From Amycolatopsis iheyensis (GTDB taxonomy: Bacteria > Actinomycetota > Actinomycetes > Mycobacteriales > Pseudonocardiaceae), in contig NZ_JAMXQV010000025.1 in assembly GCF_024703995.1 (NCBI RefSeq), positions 1 through 64,000 on the forward strand: a DNA stretch of 64,000 nucleotides, read 5' to 3'. Positions 1 to 7,630 of the stretch are shown one piece after another. How positions within the stretch are numbered: the stretch's first letter is position 1; each line of letters begins with the position of its first letter. Under the pieces are notes generated by a model. The model searched no databases. It was not told the origin of the DNA and saw nothing but the letters and a program-made list of their open reading frames with translations. A program made the translations under genes and the position numbers.

Positions 1-79
1 CAAGATCAAGATAGGTCTGGCGCTCGTCGCCCAGCTTCCTCGGACCTTGAGGCGACCGGTCCCCGCGGATCTCGAACAC
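1..79 (-). pseudogene. N-terminus of an IS30-like transposase (runs off the window)
   Basis: On the minus strand a GTG at 79 follows a good ribosome binding site (GAGGGG, five bases upstream) and opens a frame running off the left edge. The 26 visible residues contain Gly-Pro-Arg-Lys-Leu-Gly-Asp-Glu-Arg and then a Tyr-Leu-Asp-Leu. From memory this resembles the start of actinobacterial IS30-family transposases, which begin with a basic R-K-L-(S/T)-x-E-R-x-x-(F/Y) stretch before the first helix-turn-helix. Bases about 98-125 (TGTTGCAACC and following) could be the terminal inverted repeat, but its partner is outside the window. Whether the transposase is intact cannot be seen. Confidence 0.35.
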
Positions 80-334
80 TGCAACCCCTCAACAGCTCAG
101 GTGTTGCAACCACCACTAGAACCCAAGTCACCAGGCAGGGGGCCTTCGTGCGCAATCACATTCACATAACGGAGTCCTTTGCCTACGTAAGTAGGTGATT
201 TGGGGCATTAAGTTCTCCCCGCGAGGTTGAACCAACGCGCCGTCGAGGGCACGGCGCTGTGCCGCGCTTCACCGTCGGGGGTGTCAGGAGCGGCAGGCAG
301 GTTCGGGTCCAGACCTCGAGTAAGGGGCCGACTC
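80..334. promoter_or_regulatory. Intergenic region upstream of the secreted subtilase
   Basis: The region separates the transposase-like start from the subtilase gene. It contains a short inverted repeat, CCTAC-GTAA-GTAGG at 182-195, in a locally AT-richer stretch, which may be an operator or part of the promoter. An in-frame GTG/ATG extension of the protease upstream of 335 is possible but would put 36 arginine- and glycine-rich residues before a good signal peptide, so I treat it as leader DNA. Confidence 0.3.
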
Positions 335-3300
335 ATGAGCAGATCCCGCTTACCCGCTCGCGCCACCACGGCGTTCTTCGCCGTGGTGCTGGCCGCCGCG
401 CTGGGCGCGCCGGTCGCGAGCGCCGCTGACGCCCCGCTCGCCGACGGTGTAGCGCCGGCGAAGATCGACGACGCGAAGCTGCAGGGCAAGCTCTCGCCGC
501 GGCTGGGCGCCGCGCAGGGCCGCGTCACCGCGTTCGTCGAGCTGGCCAAGAAGCCCGCCGTCGACGCGTTCACCGCCACGCAGTCCCAGGGCAAGGAAGC
601 CGCCAAGCGCGCCGCCCGGGCCGCCAAGGACGACACCGCCGCCGCGGTGAACTCGGTGCTCGGCCAGCTGCGCGCGGCCGACGCGAAGCCGCAGGTCGTC
701 ACCCAGACCGCCAACGCCGTCCCCGGCGTGGTCGTCACCGCTGACGCCGCGAAGCTGCGCGAAGTCGCGAAGCGGGCAGACGTCGTTTCGGTGCGCACGG
801 TCGTCCCGAAGACCCGCACCAACGCCAGCGCCGAGCAGCTGACCAACACCCTCGCCGCGTGGCAGCAGACCGGCAAGTTCGGCGACGGCGTCCGCGTCGG
901 CGTCATCGACGACGGCATCGACTACACCCACGCCGACTTCGGCGGCCCCGGCACGCCGGCCGCCTACAAGAGCGTCGACAGCACGAAGCCGACCCCGCTC
1001 TTCCCGAGTGCCAAGGTCGTCGGCGGCACTGACCTCGTCGGCAACGACTACGACGCCGCGACGCCCGGCAAGACCACCCCGAAGCCCGACGCGAACCCGC
1101 TCGCCTGCGGTGAGCATGGCACGCACGTCGCCGGCACCATCGGCGGCTTCGGCGTCACCGCCGACGGCAAGACCTTCAAGGGCGACTACAAGAAGCTGGA
1201 CGCCAAGAAGGTCGACGCGATGCAGATCGGCCCGGGCACGGCGCCGAAGTCGCTGCTCTACGCGATCAAGGTGTTCGGCTGCACCGGCTCGACCAACGTC
1301 ACCTCGCAGGCCCTGGACTGGGCGCTCGACCCGGACGGCGACGGCGACTTCACCGACCACCTCGACATCGTCAACCTCTCGCTCGGCTCCGACTTCGGCG
1401 CGCCGGACGACCCGGACTCGCTGTTCGTGCGCAAGCTCGCCGCGAACAACGTGCTGCCGGTGATCTCCGCGGGCAACGGCGGCGACATCAACGACATCGC
1501 CGGCTCCCCGGGCAACACCCCCGAGGCGCTCACCGTCGCCAGCACGCGGGACGCGGGCATCCTCCGCGACGCCGCCGAGGCCACCGCGCCGACCGCGGCC
1601 AAGGGCCAGAAGACCGGGCAGTACAGCCAGAACTACACCGGTTACGACACGCTGAACCTGACCGCGCCGGTCGTCACGCTCTCGGCGGCCAACAACGCCG
1701 GTTGCGCGCCGTACTCCGCCGCGGACAAGGCGAAGGCGGCCGGCAAGTTCGTCTGGCTGGAGTGGGACGACAACGACTCGACCCGCGCCTGCGGTTCGGC
1801 CGCGCGCGCCGGCAACGCGCAGGCCGCCGGGGCGAAGGGCGCGCTGCTTTCGTCCACTTTGGAGCACTTCAGCGCGGGCATCGCCGGCAACGAAGCGATT
1901 CCGATGTTCCAGTTCACCGGCTCCGCGACCAAGACGCTGCGTGCGGCGCTGACCGCGGGCACGCTGCAGATCCGGCTCTACGGCACCGGGCGCGCGTCGA
2001 TCCAGACCTACGACAAGACCATCGTGGACACCCCGAGCTCGTTCACCTCGCGCGGCACCCGCGGCCCGGCCGTCAAGCCGGACGTCGCCGCGCCCGGTGA
2101 CACGATCACTTCGGCCTTCCGCGGCAGCGGCAACGGCCGGACCGTGCTGAGCGGCACGTCGATGGCCGCCCCGCACACCACGGGCATCACGGCGCTGGTC
2201 CGCCAGTCCCACCCGGACTGGTCGGTCGAGGAGGTCAAGGCCTCGGTGATCGACACCGCCGGCCACGACGTCTCCGACGGCGCGGGCCACACCTACGCGC
2301 CGCAGCGCGTCGGCAGCGGCCGGATCGACGCCAAGGCGGCGCTGGACAACCAGGTGCTGGCCTACGTCCAGGACGACCCGGGCGCGGTGAGCGTCAGCTT
2401 CGGCACCGTCGAGGCGTCCGGGCCGGTGACCCTCTCGAAGACGATCAAGCTGGTCAACAAGGGCGTCACCCCGGCCGAATACACCGTGGGATACCAGGCG
2501 GTCAACGCGCTGCCGGGTGTCGAGTACACAGTGGACAAGCAGACGGTGAAGCTGACCCCGCGCGGCACCGCCAAGGTCAAGGTGACGCTGAAGATCACCG
2601 ACCCCAAGGCGCTGCGCAAGGTCATGGACCCGACCATGCAGGCCACCCAGGCCGGCCTCGCGCGCCAGTTCGTCGCGGACGCCTCCGGCCGCGTCGCCTT
2701 CACGCCGAAGAGCGGGGCGAAGGTGCCGCTGCGGGTCGCGGTCTACGCCGCACCCAAGCCGGCTTCGACCATTTCGACTCCGGCGTCGGTGAAGTTCACC
2801 CCGGACGCGACCCAGGCCGTGCTGAACCTGAGCGGCAAGGGCTTCGACCAGGGCTCCGGCGCGCAGCGGTACCGCTCGCTGATCAGCGTGCTCGAGCTGC
2901 AGGCGGAGTCCCCGCAGCTGCCCGAGTGCGACGCGGACGTGGTCACCGACTGCACGGTGAACAACACCGCGAAGGGCGGCGACCTCCGCTACGTCGGCGC
3001 GGCTTCCACCGCTCCGCTGGCGAAGGCGCAGGGCGAGCCGGAGAACGCGGTCCTCGCGTTCGGCCTGTCCACCTGGGGCGACTGGGCGAACATCGGCAGC
3101 AACACCTCGCCGTTCGTCGACATCGACACCACCGGGGACGGGCAGCCGGACTTCGAGACCTACGTGACCAAGGCGACGGCGACCGACGTCCTGCTGGCCG
3201 TCACGGTCGCGCTGACCCCGGGCTTCCCGACCGTCGACATCCAGGCCGTCAACGGGCAGCTCGGCGACGTCGACACGAACGTGTTCGACACGAACGTGCT

Positions 3301-3697
3301 GACGCTGCCGGTTTCCCTGGCCGCGCTGGGCATCGACGCCAACGCCGACAGCCACCGGATTTCCTACACGGTGGGCGTGAGCGGTTTCTACGTCGCGCCG
3401 GGCACGACGAACGGGCTGATCGACTACGTCGGCACGCCGCTTTCGTTCGACGCGCTCGCGCCGGGCTACTCGGTGCAGGGCGGCGGCGACGCCGCGCTGG
3501 GCTACGTCGCGAAGCCGGGCACGGCGCTGGTCGTCACCCGCAACGCGGCCTCGGCCGCGGCGGACAACGCTCTCGGGCTGCTCGCCATCGAGCACCACAA
3601 CGCCGCGGGGAACCGGGCGAACGTGGTCAAGGTGGACGCCGCCCAGGGCGCCCGGCCCGGCAACGAGCGTCAGCCGATCGGGGCTGGTCACCGCTGA
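335..3697 (+). CDS. Secreted subtilisin-like (S8) serine peptidase with PA insert
   Basis: The 1,120-residue preproprotein should be exported and degrade extracellular protein. The chosen ATG follows AAGGGG and begins a clear signal peptide (Arg-rich start, hydrophobic core, Ala-Ser-Ala-Ala near residue 30). A propeptide follows to about residue 170, then the S8 domain with all three catalytic signatures: Asp192 in VIDDGID, His261 in HGTHVAGT and Ser609 in SGTSMAAP. The roughly 350 residues between His and Ser are longer than in plain subtilisins and include a PA-like insert (about 450-560). The last 500 residues look like beta-rich Fn3/Ig-like modules, as in large actinomycete subtilases. 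The gene stands alone and ends at a strong hairpin. The family is certain; substrate is unknown. Confidence 0.93.
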   Translation: MSRSRLPARATTAFFAVVLAAALGAPVASAADAPLADGVAPAKIDDAKLQGKLSPRLGAAQGRVTAFVELAKKPAVDAFTATQSQGKEAAKRAARAAKDDTAAAVNSVLGQLRAADAKPQVVTQTANAVPGVVVTADAAKLREVAKRADVVSVRTVVPKTRTNASAEQLTNTLAAWQQTGKFGDGVRVGVIDDGIDYTHADFGGPGTPAAYKSVDSTKPTPLFPSAKVVGGTDLVGNDYDAATPGKTTPKPDANPLACGEHGTHVAGTIGGFGVTADGKTFKGDYKKLDAKKVDAMQIGPGTAPKSLLYAIKVFGCTGSTNVTSQALDWALDPDGDGDFTDHLDIVNLSLGSDFGAPDDPDSLFVRKLAANNVLPVISAGNGGDINDIAGSPGNTPEALTVASTRDAGILRDAAEATAPTAAKGQKTGQYSQNYTGYDTLNLTAPVVTLSAANNAGCAPYSAADKAKAAGKFVWLEWDDNDSTRACGSAARAGNAQAAGAKGALLSSTLEHFSAGIAGNEAIPMFQFTGSATKTLRAALTAGTLQIRLYGTGRASIQTYDKTIVDTPSSFTSRGTRGPAVKPDVAAPGDTITSAFRGSGNGRTVLSGTSMAAPHTTGITALVRQSHPDWSVEEVKASVIDTAGHDVSDGAGHTYAPQRVGSGRIDAKAALDNQVLAYVQDDPGAVSVSFGTVEASGPVTLSKTIKLVNKGVTPAEYTVGYQAVNALPGVEYTVDKQTVKLTPRGTAKVKVTLKITDPKALRKVMDPTMQATQAGLARQFVADASGRVAFTPKSGAKVPLRVAVYAAPKPASTISTPASVKFTPDATQAVLNLSGKGFDQGSGAQRYRSLISVLELQAESPQLPECDADVVTDCTVNNTAKGGDLRYVGAASTAPLAKAQGEPENAVLAFGLSTWGDWANIGSNTSPFVDIDTTGDGQPDFETYVTKATATDVLLAVTVALTPGFPTVDIQAVNGQLGDVDTNVFDTNVLTLPVSLAALGIDANADSHRISYTVGVSGFYVAPGTTNGLIDYVGTPLSFDALAPGYSVQGGGDAALGYVAKPGTALVVTRNAASAAADNALGLLAIEHHNAAGNRANVVKVDAAQGARPGNERQPIGAGHR

Positions 3698-3727
3698 GCC
3701 GGGGCAAGATCGATTGATGCAGGAACA

Positions 3728-3763
3728 GGGGCGTTCCCGGTGGGTTCCCACTGGGAACGCCCC
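3728..3763 (+). terminator. Hairpin terminator after the subtilase
   Basis: A near-perfect stem of up to 17 bp (GGGGCGTTCCC pairing with GGGAACGCCCC, extended inward with one G-T pair) lies 31 bases beyond the stop codon. It has no T-run, as is usual for high-GC actinomycete terminators. Confidence 0.7.
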
Positions 3764-3925
3764 GCTCACGTTCACCCGATCGGGTGTCTCACCCTGCGGG
3801 AGGATGCGGCATAAGGGTGGTGCGGCTACGGCCGTTTGTCTACGGCCGGTAACCTTCCGGCTGCTGGCGTTTTGTTGCGGTGGGCCATCGGTGCATCCGG
3901 TGGCCTCGTCGACGGAGGTGTGTGG

Positions 3926-4966
3926 ATGCGGCTCGCGGTGATCCCAGGTGACGGGATCGGGCCCGAGGTGGTCTCCGAGGCGCTGAAGGTGCTCGGCGAA
4001 GTAGTACCGACGGCGGAGATCACGAACTACGACCTCGGCGCCGCCCGGTGGCACGCGACGGGTGAACTGCTCCCGGAGTCGGTGCTGGGCGAACTGCGCC
4101 AGCACGACGCGATCCTGCTGGGCGCGGTGGGCGACCCGACGGTGCCGAGCGGCATCCTCGAGCGCGGCCTGCTGCTGCGCCTGCGGTTCGAGATGGACCA
4201 CCACGTCAACCTGCGCCCGGCGCGGCTGTATCCGGGGGTTCGGGGCCCGCTGGCCGACGCCGGTGACGTGGACATGGTCGTCGTGCGCGAAGGGACCGAA
4301 GGCCCGTACGCGGGCACTGGCGGCCTGCTGCGCAAGGACACCGAGCACGAGATCGCGACGGAGGTCAGCGTCAACACGGCGTTCGGCATCCGCCGGGTCG
4401 TCGCGGACGCGTTCAACCGCGCCGAGGGCCGCCCGCGCAAGCACCTGACGCTCGTGCACAAGACCAACGTGCTCGAGTACGCGGGTTCGCTGTGGTCGCG
4501 GATCGTCGAAGAGGTCTCGCTGGAGCACCCGGAGGTGACGGTCGCCTATTCCCATGTGGACGCGGCGACGATCCACCTGGTGACCGACCCGTCCCGGTTC
4601 GACGTGATCGTGACCGACAACCTGTTCGGCGACATCATCACGGACCTGGCGGCGGCGGTGACCGGCGGCATCGGGCTCGCGGCGAGCGGGAACCTGGACA
4701 TCACTCGCCGGAACCCGAGCATGTTCGAGCCGGTCCACGGGTCGGCGCCGGACATCGCCGGGCAGGGGCTCGCCGACCCGACGGCCGCGGTGCTGTCGGT
4801 TTCGCTGCTGCTGGACCACCTGGGGCAGAAGGAATCCGCCCGGCGGATCGAGGCTTCGGTGGCGTTCGACCTGGCCACGCGGGACCAGGCTTCGCCGGGG
4901 GCCACGCAGGCCATCGGCGACCGGCTGGCGGCGCTGGTTTCGTCCAACGTGCGGACGGCCGGCTGA
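3926..4966 (+). CDS. leuB: 3-isopropylmalate dehydrogenase
   Basis: The enzyme oxidises and decarboxylates (2R,3S)-3-isopropylmalate to 2-oxoisocaproate with NAD in leucine synthesis, and can act on the methylmalate analogue in the citramalate route to isoleucine. The 346 residues have the usual length. The N-terminal PGDGIGPE nucleotide-site motif, the ERGLLLRLR substrate-loop region, the LVHKTNVL segment and the late NLFGDIITDL metal and substrate-binding motif are all present. I start at ATG 3926 because GGAGGTG sits six bases upstream and the protein begins directly with MRLAVIPGDG; an in-frame upstream start would add 30 unconserved residues. It precedes citramalate synthase, separated by a terminator and an attenuated leader. 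Confidence 0.95.
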   Translation: MRLAVIPGDGIGPEVVSEALKVLGEVVPTAEITNYDLGAARWHATGELLPESVLGELRQHDAILLGAVGDPTVPSGILERGLLLRLRFEMDHHVNLRPARLYPGVRGPLADAGDVDMVVVREGTEGPYAGTGGLLRKDTEHEIATEVSVNTAFGIRRVVADAFNRAEGRPRKHLTLVHKTNVLEYAGSLWSRIVEEVSLEHPEVTVAYSHVDAATIHLVTDPSRFDVIVTDNLFGDIITDLAAAVTGGIGLAASGNLDITRRNPSMFEPVHGSAPDIAGQGLADPTAAVLSVSLLLDHLGQKESARRIEASVAFDLATRDQASPGATQAIGDRLAALVSSNVRTAG

Positions 4967-4982
4967 GGTCTTTCTCGTTCGG

Positions 4983-5015
4983 AAGAGCCCCGCGCCCCCG
5001 TGGCGCGGGGCTCTT
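4983..5015 (+). terminator. Terminator after leuB
   Basis: A perfect stem (AAGAGCCCCGCGCC with its complement) around a five-base loop is followed by a short T-rich stretch. It separates leuB transcription from the attenuated cimA transcript. Confidence 0.8.
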
Positions 5016-5084
5016 TCGTGCCCGGGGTGTTCCCGGATGGTGGGAGCTTGACCCAGCTTGTGGACTTCGCCGGAAGTCCTGTGG

Positions 5085-5090
5085 CATGAT
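5085..5090 (+). promoter_or_regulatory. Possible -10 element for a leaderless cimA leader transcript
   Basis: CATGAT ends seven bases before the GTG of the leader peptide. That is the spacing expected if transcription starts on or next to the GTG, and no Shine-Dalgarno sequence precedes that GTG at a normal distance. No convincing -35 is visible (TTGTGG at 5058-5063 is 21 bases away). This is an inference from spacing only. Confidence 0.35.
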
Positions 5091-5096
5091 GCGACC

Positions 5097-5141
5097 GTGA
5101 CCAGCTTCGCGATCATTATCATCGAGCGCGCCGGACGATAG
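5097..5141 (+). CDS. Isoleucine-rich leader peptide of the cimA attenuator
   Basis: A 14-codon frame reads MTSFAIIIIERAGR, with four consecutive isoleucine codons (ATC ATT ATC ATC, 5112-5123), and ends at TAG 5139-5141. It lies between the leuB terminator and citramalate synthase and is followed at once by two abutting RNA hairpins, the second a T-tailed terminator. This is the layout of a ribosome-mediated attenuator sensing charged tRNA-Ile. The codons match the pathway, since citramalate leads to 2-oxobutyrate and isoleucine. Translation may be leaderless. An isoleucine run of this kind is unlikely by chance in DNA this GC-rich. Confidence 0.75.
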   Translation: MTSFAIIIIERAGR

Positions 5142-5195
5142 CTCCACAAGAGCCCCCGGCGCGCAACCTCTCGCACCCATGCGGGAGGTTTTTTT
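5126..5195 (+). promoter_or_regulatory. Transcription attenuator upstream of cimA
   Basis: Two hairpins abut. The first pairs GCGCGCCGG (5126-5134, inside the last leader codons) with CCGGCGCGC (5156-5164). The second pairs AACCTCTCGC (5165-5174) with GCGGGAGGTT (5181-5190) around a six-base loop and continues into T5 at 5191-5195, giving an intrinsic terminator. A ribosome stalled on the isoleucine codons would cover the left arm of the first hairpin and change folding downstream, whereas a ribosome finishing the leader would leave the terminator free. The exact antiterminator pairing is not obvious by eye. Confidence 0.75.
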
Positions 5196-5223
5196 GTTGC
5201 CACGAAAGCCTTAGGAGAAGACC

Positions 5224-6855
5224 GTGACCCGCCAGGAGCCCGCCGATACCCCGCTCGGCGATGCCTTCCACCTCTACGACACGACCCTGCGCGACGGTGC
5301 GCAGCGCGAGGGCGTCACCTACTCCGTCCAGGACAAGCTCGCCGTCGCGCGGCTGCTGGACGAGCTCGGCGTCGGGTTCATCGAAGGTGGCTGGCCGGGG
5401 GCGCTCCCCAAGGACACGGAGTTCTTCGCCCGCGCCGCGAAGGGCGAGCTGAAGCTGAACCACGCGGCCCTCGTCGCCTTCGGGGCCACCCGGAAGGCCG
5501 GCACCACCGCCGACACCGATCCGCAGGTCCGGGCCCTGCTCGACAGCGAAGCCCCGGTCATCACGCTCGTCGCGAAGTCCGATCTGCGCCACATCGAACG
5601 CGCGTTGCGGGTCGACGTCGACGAAGCCTGTGCCATGGTCGAAGACACCGTCGGGTTCCTGGTGAAAGAGGGTCGCCGCGTCTTCCTCGACGCCGAACAC
5701 TTCTTCGACGGCTACGCGTTTTCCCCCGAAACCTCCCTCCGGGTCCTCGACGCCGCCGCACACGCGGGCGCCGATGTCCTCGTGCTCTGCGACACCAACG
5801 GCGGCCAGCTGCCGCTCGGGCTCGCCGAGACCGTCCGCACCATCAAGGACAAGACCGGGTTCCGCCTCGGAATCCATTGCCAGGACGACACTTCCTGCGC
5901 CGTGGCGAACTCCGTCGCCGCGGTGCAGGCCGGCGTGACGCACGTCCAGTGCACCGCCAACGGTTACGGGGAGCGGGCCGGCAACGCCGACCTGTTCGCC
6001 GTGACAGGGAACCTCGTGACCAAGCTCGGCATGGACGTCCTCCCGACCGGAGGAGCTGCCGAGCTGACCCGGGTCTCCCATGCCCTTGCCGAAATCGCGA
6101 ACATCGCCCCCTACACCCACCAGGCTTACGTAGGGGCGTCGGCTTTTGCCCACAAGGCAGGACTGCACGCGAGCGCGATCAAGGTGGATCCGTTGCTGTA
6201 CAACCACATCGATCCGTCTTCCGTCGGCAATGACATGCGGGTGCTGGTCACCGAGATGGCCGGCAGGGCCAGCCTCGAGCTCAAGGGACGTGAGCTCGGG
6301 GTCGACCTTGCCGGCCGGCCCGAAGCGCTGACGAGCGCCATCACCAAGGTCAAGCGCCTCGAAGCCGAAGGCTGGTCCTTCGAGGCCGCCGACGCCTCCC
6401 TCGAGCTCCTGCTGCGGCAGGAGGCCGACGTCCCGGCCGAGGCGCCGTTCGAACTCGAGTCCTACCGCGTGGTCCTCGACCACCGCGCCGACGCCGAGGT
6501 CGTCTCCGAGGCGACGGTCAAGGTGCACGTCGGCGGCCAGCGCGTCATCGCCACCGCCGAGGGCATCGGCCCGGTGCACGCGCTCGACGCCGCGCTCCGG
6601 AAAGCGCTGAGTCCCCACCTGTCCTGGTTGGACAGTGTGGAGCTCGCCGACTACAAGGTCCGCATCCTCCAGGGCCACCCGGGCACCGACGCGGTGACGC
6701 GCGTGCTGGTCGAGAGCACCGACGGCGAACGCGAGTGGACCACGGTCGGCGTGCACGGCAACATCGTCGAGGCCAGCTGGCTGGCCCTCTGCGACGCACT
6801 GGTCCACAAGAGCACCACCGTGGCCCCGGTCACGGACCCGCCGCACGTAGACTGA
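5224..6855 (+). CDS. cimA: (R)-citramalate synthase
   Basis: This DRE-TIM metallolyase family member condenses acetyl-CoA with pyruvate to (R)-citramalate, the first step of threonine-independent isoleucine synthesis. The 543 residues start at GTG 5224, seven bases after AGGAG. The catalytic barrel shows YDTTLRDGAQREG near residue 18, the FIEGGWPG segment typical of CimA rather than LeuA, the GIHCQDD metal site and the HVQCTANGYGERAGNADL motif. A LeuA-type allosteric dimer domain occupies the last 130 or so residues, suggesting end-product inhibition. The HxQ instead of HxH metal motif is, as I recall it, normal for this group. The gene is preceded by an isoleucine-codon attenuator, which supports the isoleucine role over isopropylmalate synthesis. 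Confidence 0.93.
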   Translation: MTRQEPADTPLGDAFHLYDTTLRDGAQREGVTYSVQDKLAVARLLDELGVGFIEGGWPGALPKDTEFFARAAKGELKLNHAALVAFGATRKAGTTADTDPQVRALLDSEAPVITLVAKSDLRHIERALRVDVDEACAMVEDTVGFLVKEGRRVFLDAEHFFDGYAFSPETSLRVLDAAAHAGADVLVLCDTNGGQLPLGLAETVRTIKDKTGFRLGIHCQDDTSCAVANSVAAVQAGVTHVQCTANGYGERAGNADLFAVTGNLVTKLGMDVLPTGGAAELTRVSHALAEIANIAPYTHQAYVGASAFAHKAGLHASAIKVDPLLYNHIDPSSVGNDMRVLVTEMAGRASLELKGRELGVDLAGRPEALTSAITKVKRLEAEGWSFEAADASLELLLRQEADVPAEAPFELESYRVVLDHRADAEVVSEATVKVHVGGQRVIATAEGIGPVHALDAALRKALSPHLSWLDSVELADYKVRILQGHPGTDAVTRVLVESTDGEREWTTVGVHGNIVEASWLALCDALVHKSTTVAPVTDPPHVD

Positions 6856-6859
6856 CGCC

Positions 6860-7630
6860 GTGCGCCTAGCCCGAATTGCTCATCCCGGTGGAGTCGCGTT
6901 CGCTTCGGTCGAAGGGGACGGTGACGACGCCCAGGTCCTGGAGATCGCCGAGCACCCGTTCGGCAACCCCAACTTCACCGGCAAGCGGTGGCCGCTGGCC
7001 GACGTCCGGCTGCTCGCGCCGATCCTGCCGTCCAAGGTGATCGCCGTCGGCCGCAACTACGCCAAGCACGCGGCCGAGTTCGGCAACGAGGTGCCCGGCG
7101 CCCCCATGCTGTTCCTCAAGCCGTCGACCACGGTCATCGGCCCGAACGCGCCCATCCGCCGTCCCTCGGGCGTCGGCCGGGTCGACTTCGAGGGCGAGCT
7201 CGCCGTCGTCATCGGGCAGCCGGTGAAGAACGTGCCCGCCGCGCGCGCCGCTTCGGCGATCCTCGGCTACACGGTCGCGAACGACGTCAGCGCCCGCGAG
7301 CTGCAGAAGTCCGACGGCCAGTGGGGCCGCGCCAAGGGCTTCGACACGTTCTGCCCGCTCGGCCCGTGGATCGAGACGTCGCTCGACGCCTCCGACCTGT
7401 CGCTCAAGGCCTCGGTCGACGGCGAGCTGAAGCAGGACGGCCGCACCTCCGACCTCGTGCACAAGATCCCCGAGCTGGTCGAGTTCGTCTCCGGCGTCAT
7501 GACGCTGCTGCCCGGCGACATCATCCTCACCGGCACGCCCGAGGGCGTCGGCCCGATCGAGGGCGGCCAGAGCGTCTCGATCACCATCGAAGGCATCGGC
7601 ACCCTGACCAACCCGGTCGAGAACGTCTAA
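6860..7630 (+). CDS. FAA-hydrolase-family protein (2-hydroxyhepta-2,4-diene-1,7-dioate isomerase type)
   Basis: The 256-residue protein has the fumarylacetoacetate hydrolase fold: KVIAVGRNYAKHAAEFG near residue 60, MLFLKP, the VDFEGELAVVIG stretch carrying two acidic metal ligands, NDVSARELQ with a further aspartate ligand, and a LLPGDIILTGTPEGVGP loop near the end. Such proteins are Mg-dependent hydrolases, decarboxylases or tautomerases of beta-diketo acids, and the cellular substrate is unknown. The GTG start lies four bases beyond the cimA stop, so it is probably in the same operon. The gene commonly sits between cimA and gltX in actinomycetes. It ends convergently, with its stop overlapping the stop of the opposite monooxygenase by four bases. 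Confidence 0.88.
   Translation: MRLARIAHPGGVAFASVEGDGDDAQVLEIAEHPFGNPNFTGKRWPLADVRLLAPILPSKVIAVGRNYAKHAAEFGNEVPGAPMLFLKPSTTVIGPNAPIRRPSGVGRVDFEGELAVVIGQPVKNVPAARAASAILGYTVANDVSARELQKSDGQWGRAKGFDTFCPLGPWIETSLDASDLSLKASVDGELKQDGRTSDLVHKIPELVEFVSGVMTLLPGDIILTGTPEGVGPIEGGQSVSITIEGIGTLTNPVENV

Noticed and set aside
350..5203. A 1,617-codon open frame on the minus strand across the subtilase and leuB
   Set aside because: It is antisense to three solid genes, is rich in Arg/Gly/Val with no domain, and is the usual shadow of GC-rich third positions.
5866..5892. Loss of the second metal-binding histidine in CimA (HxQ instead of HxH)
   Set aside because: As I recall, citramalate synthases of this subgroup normally have HxQDD here, so it is not a defect.
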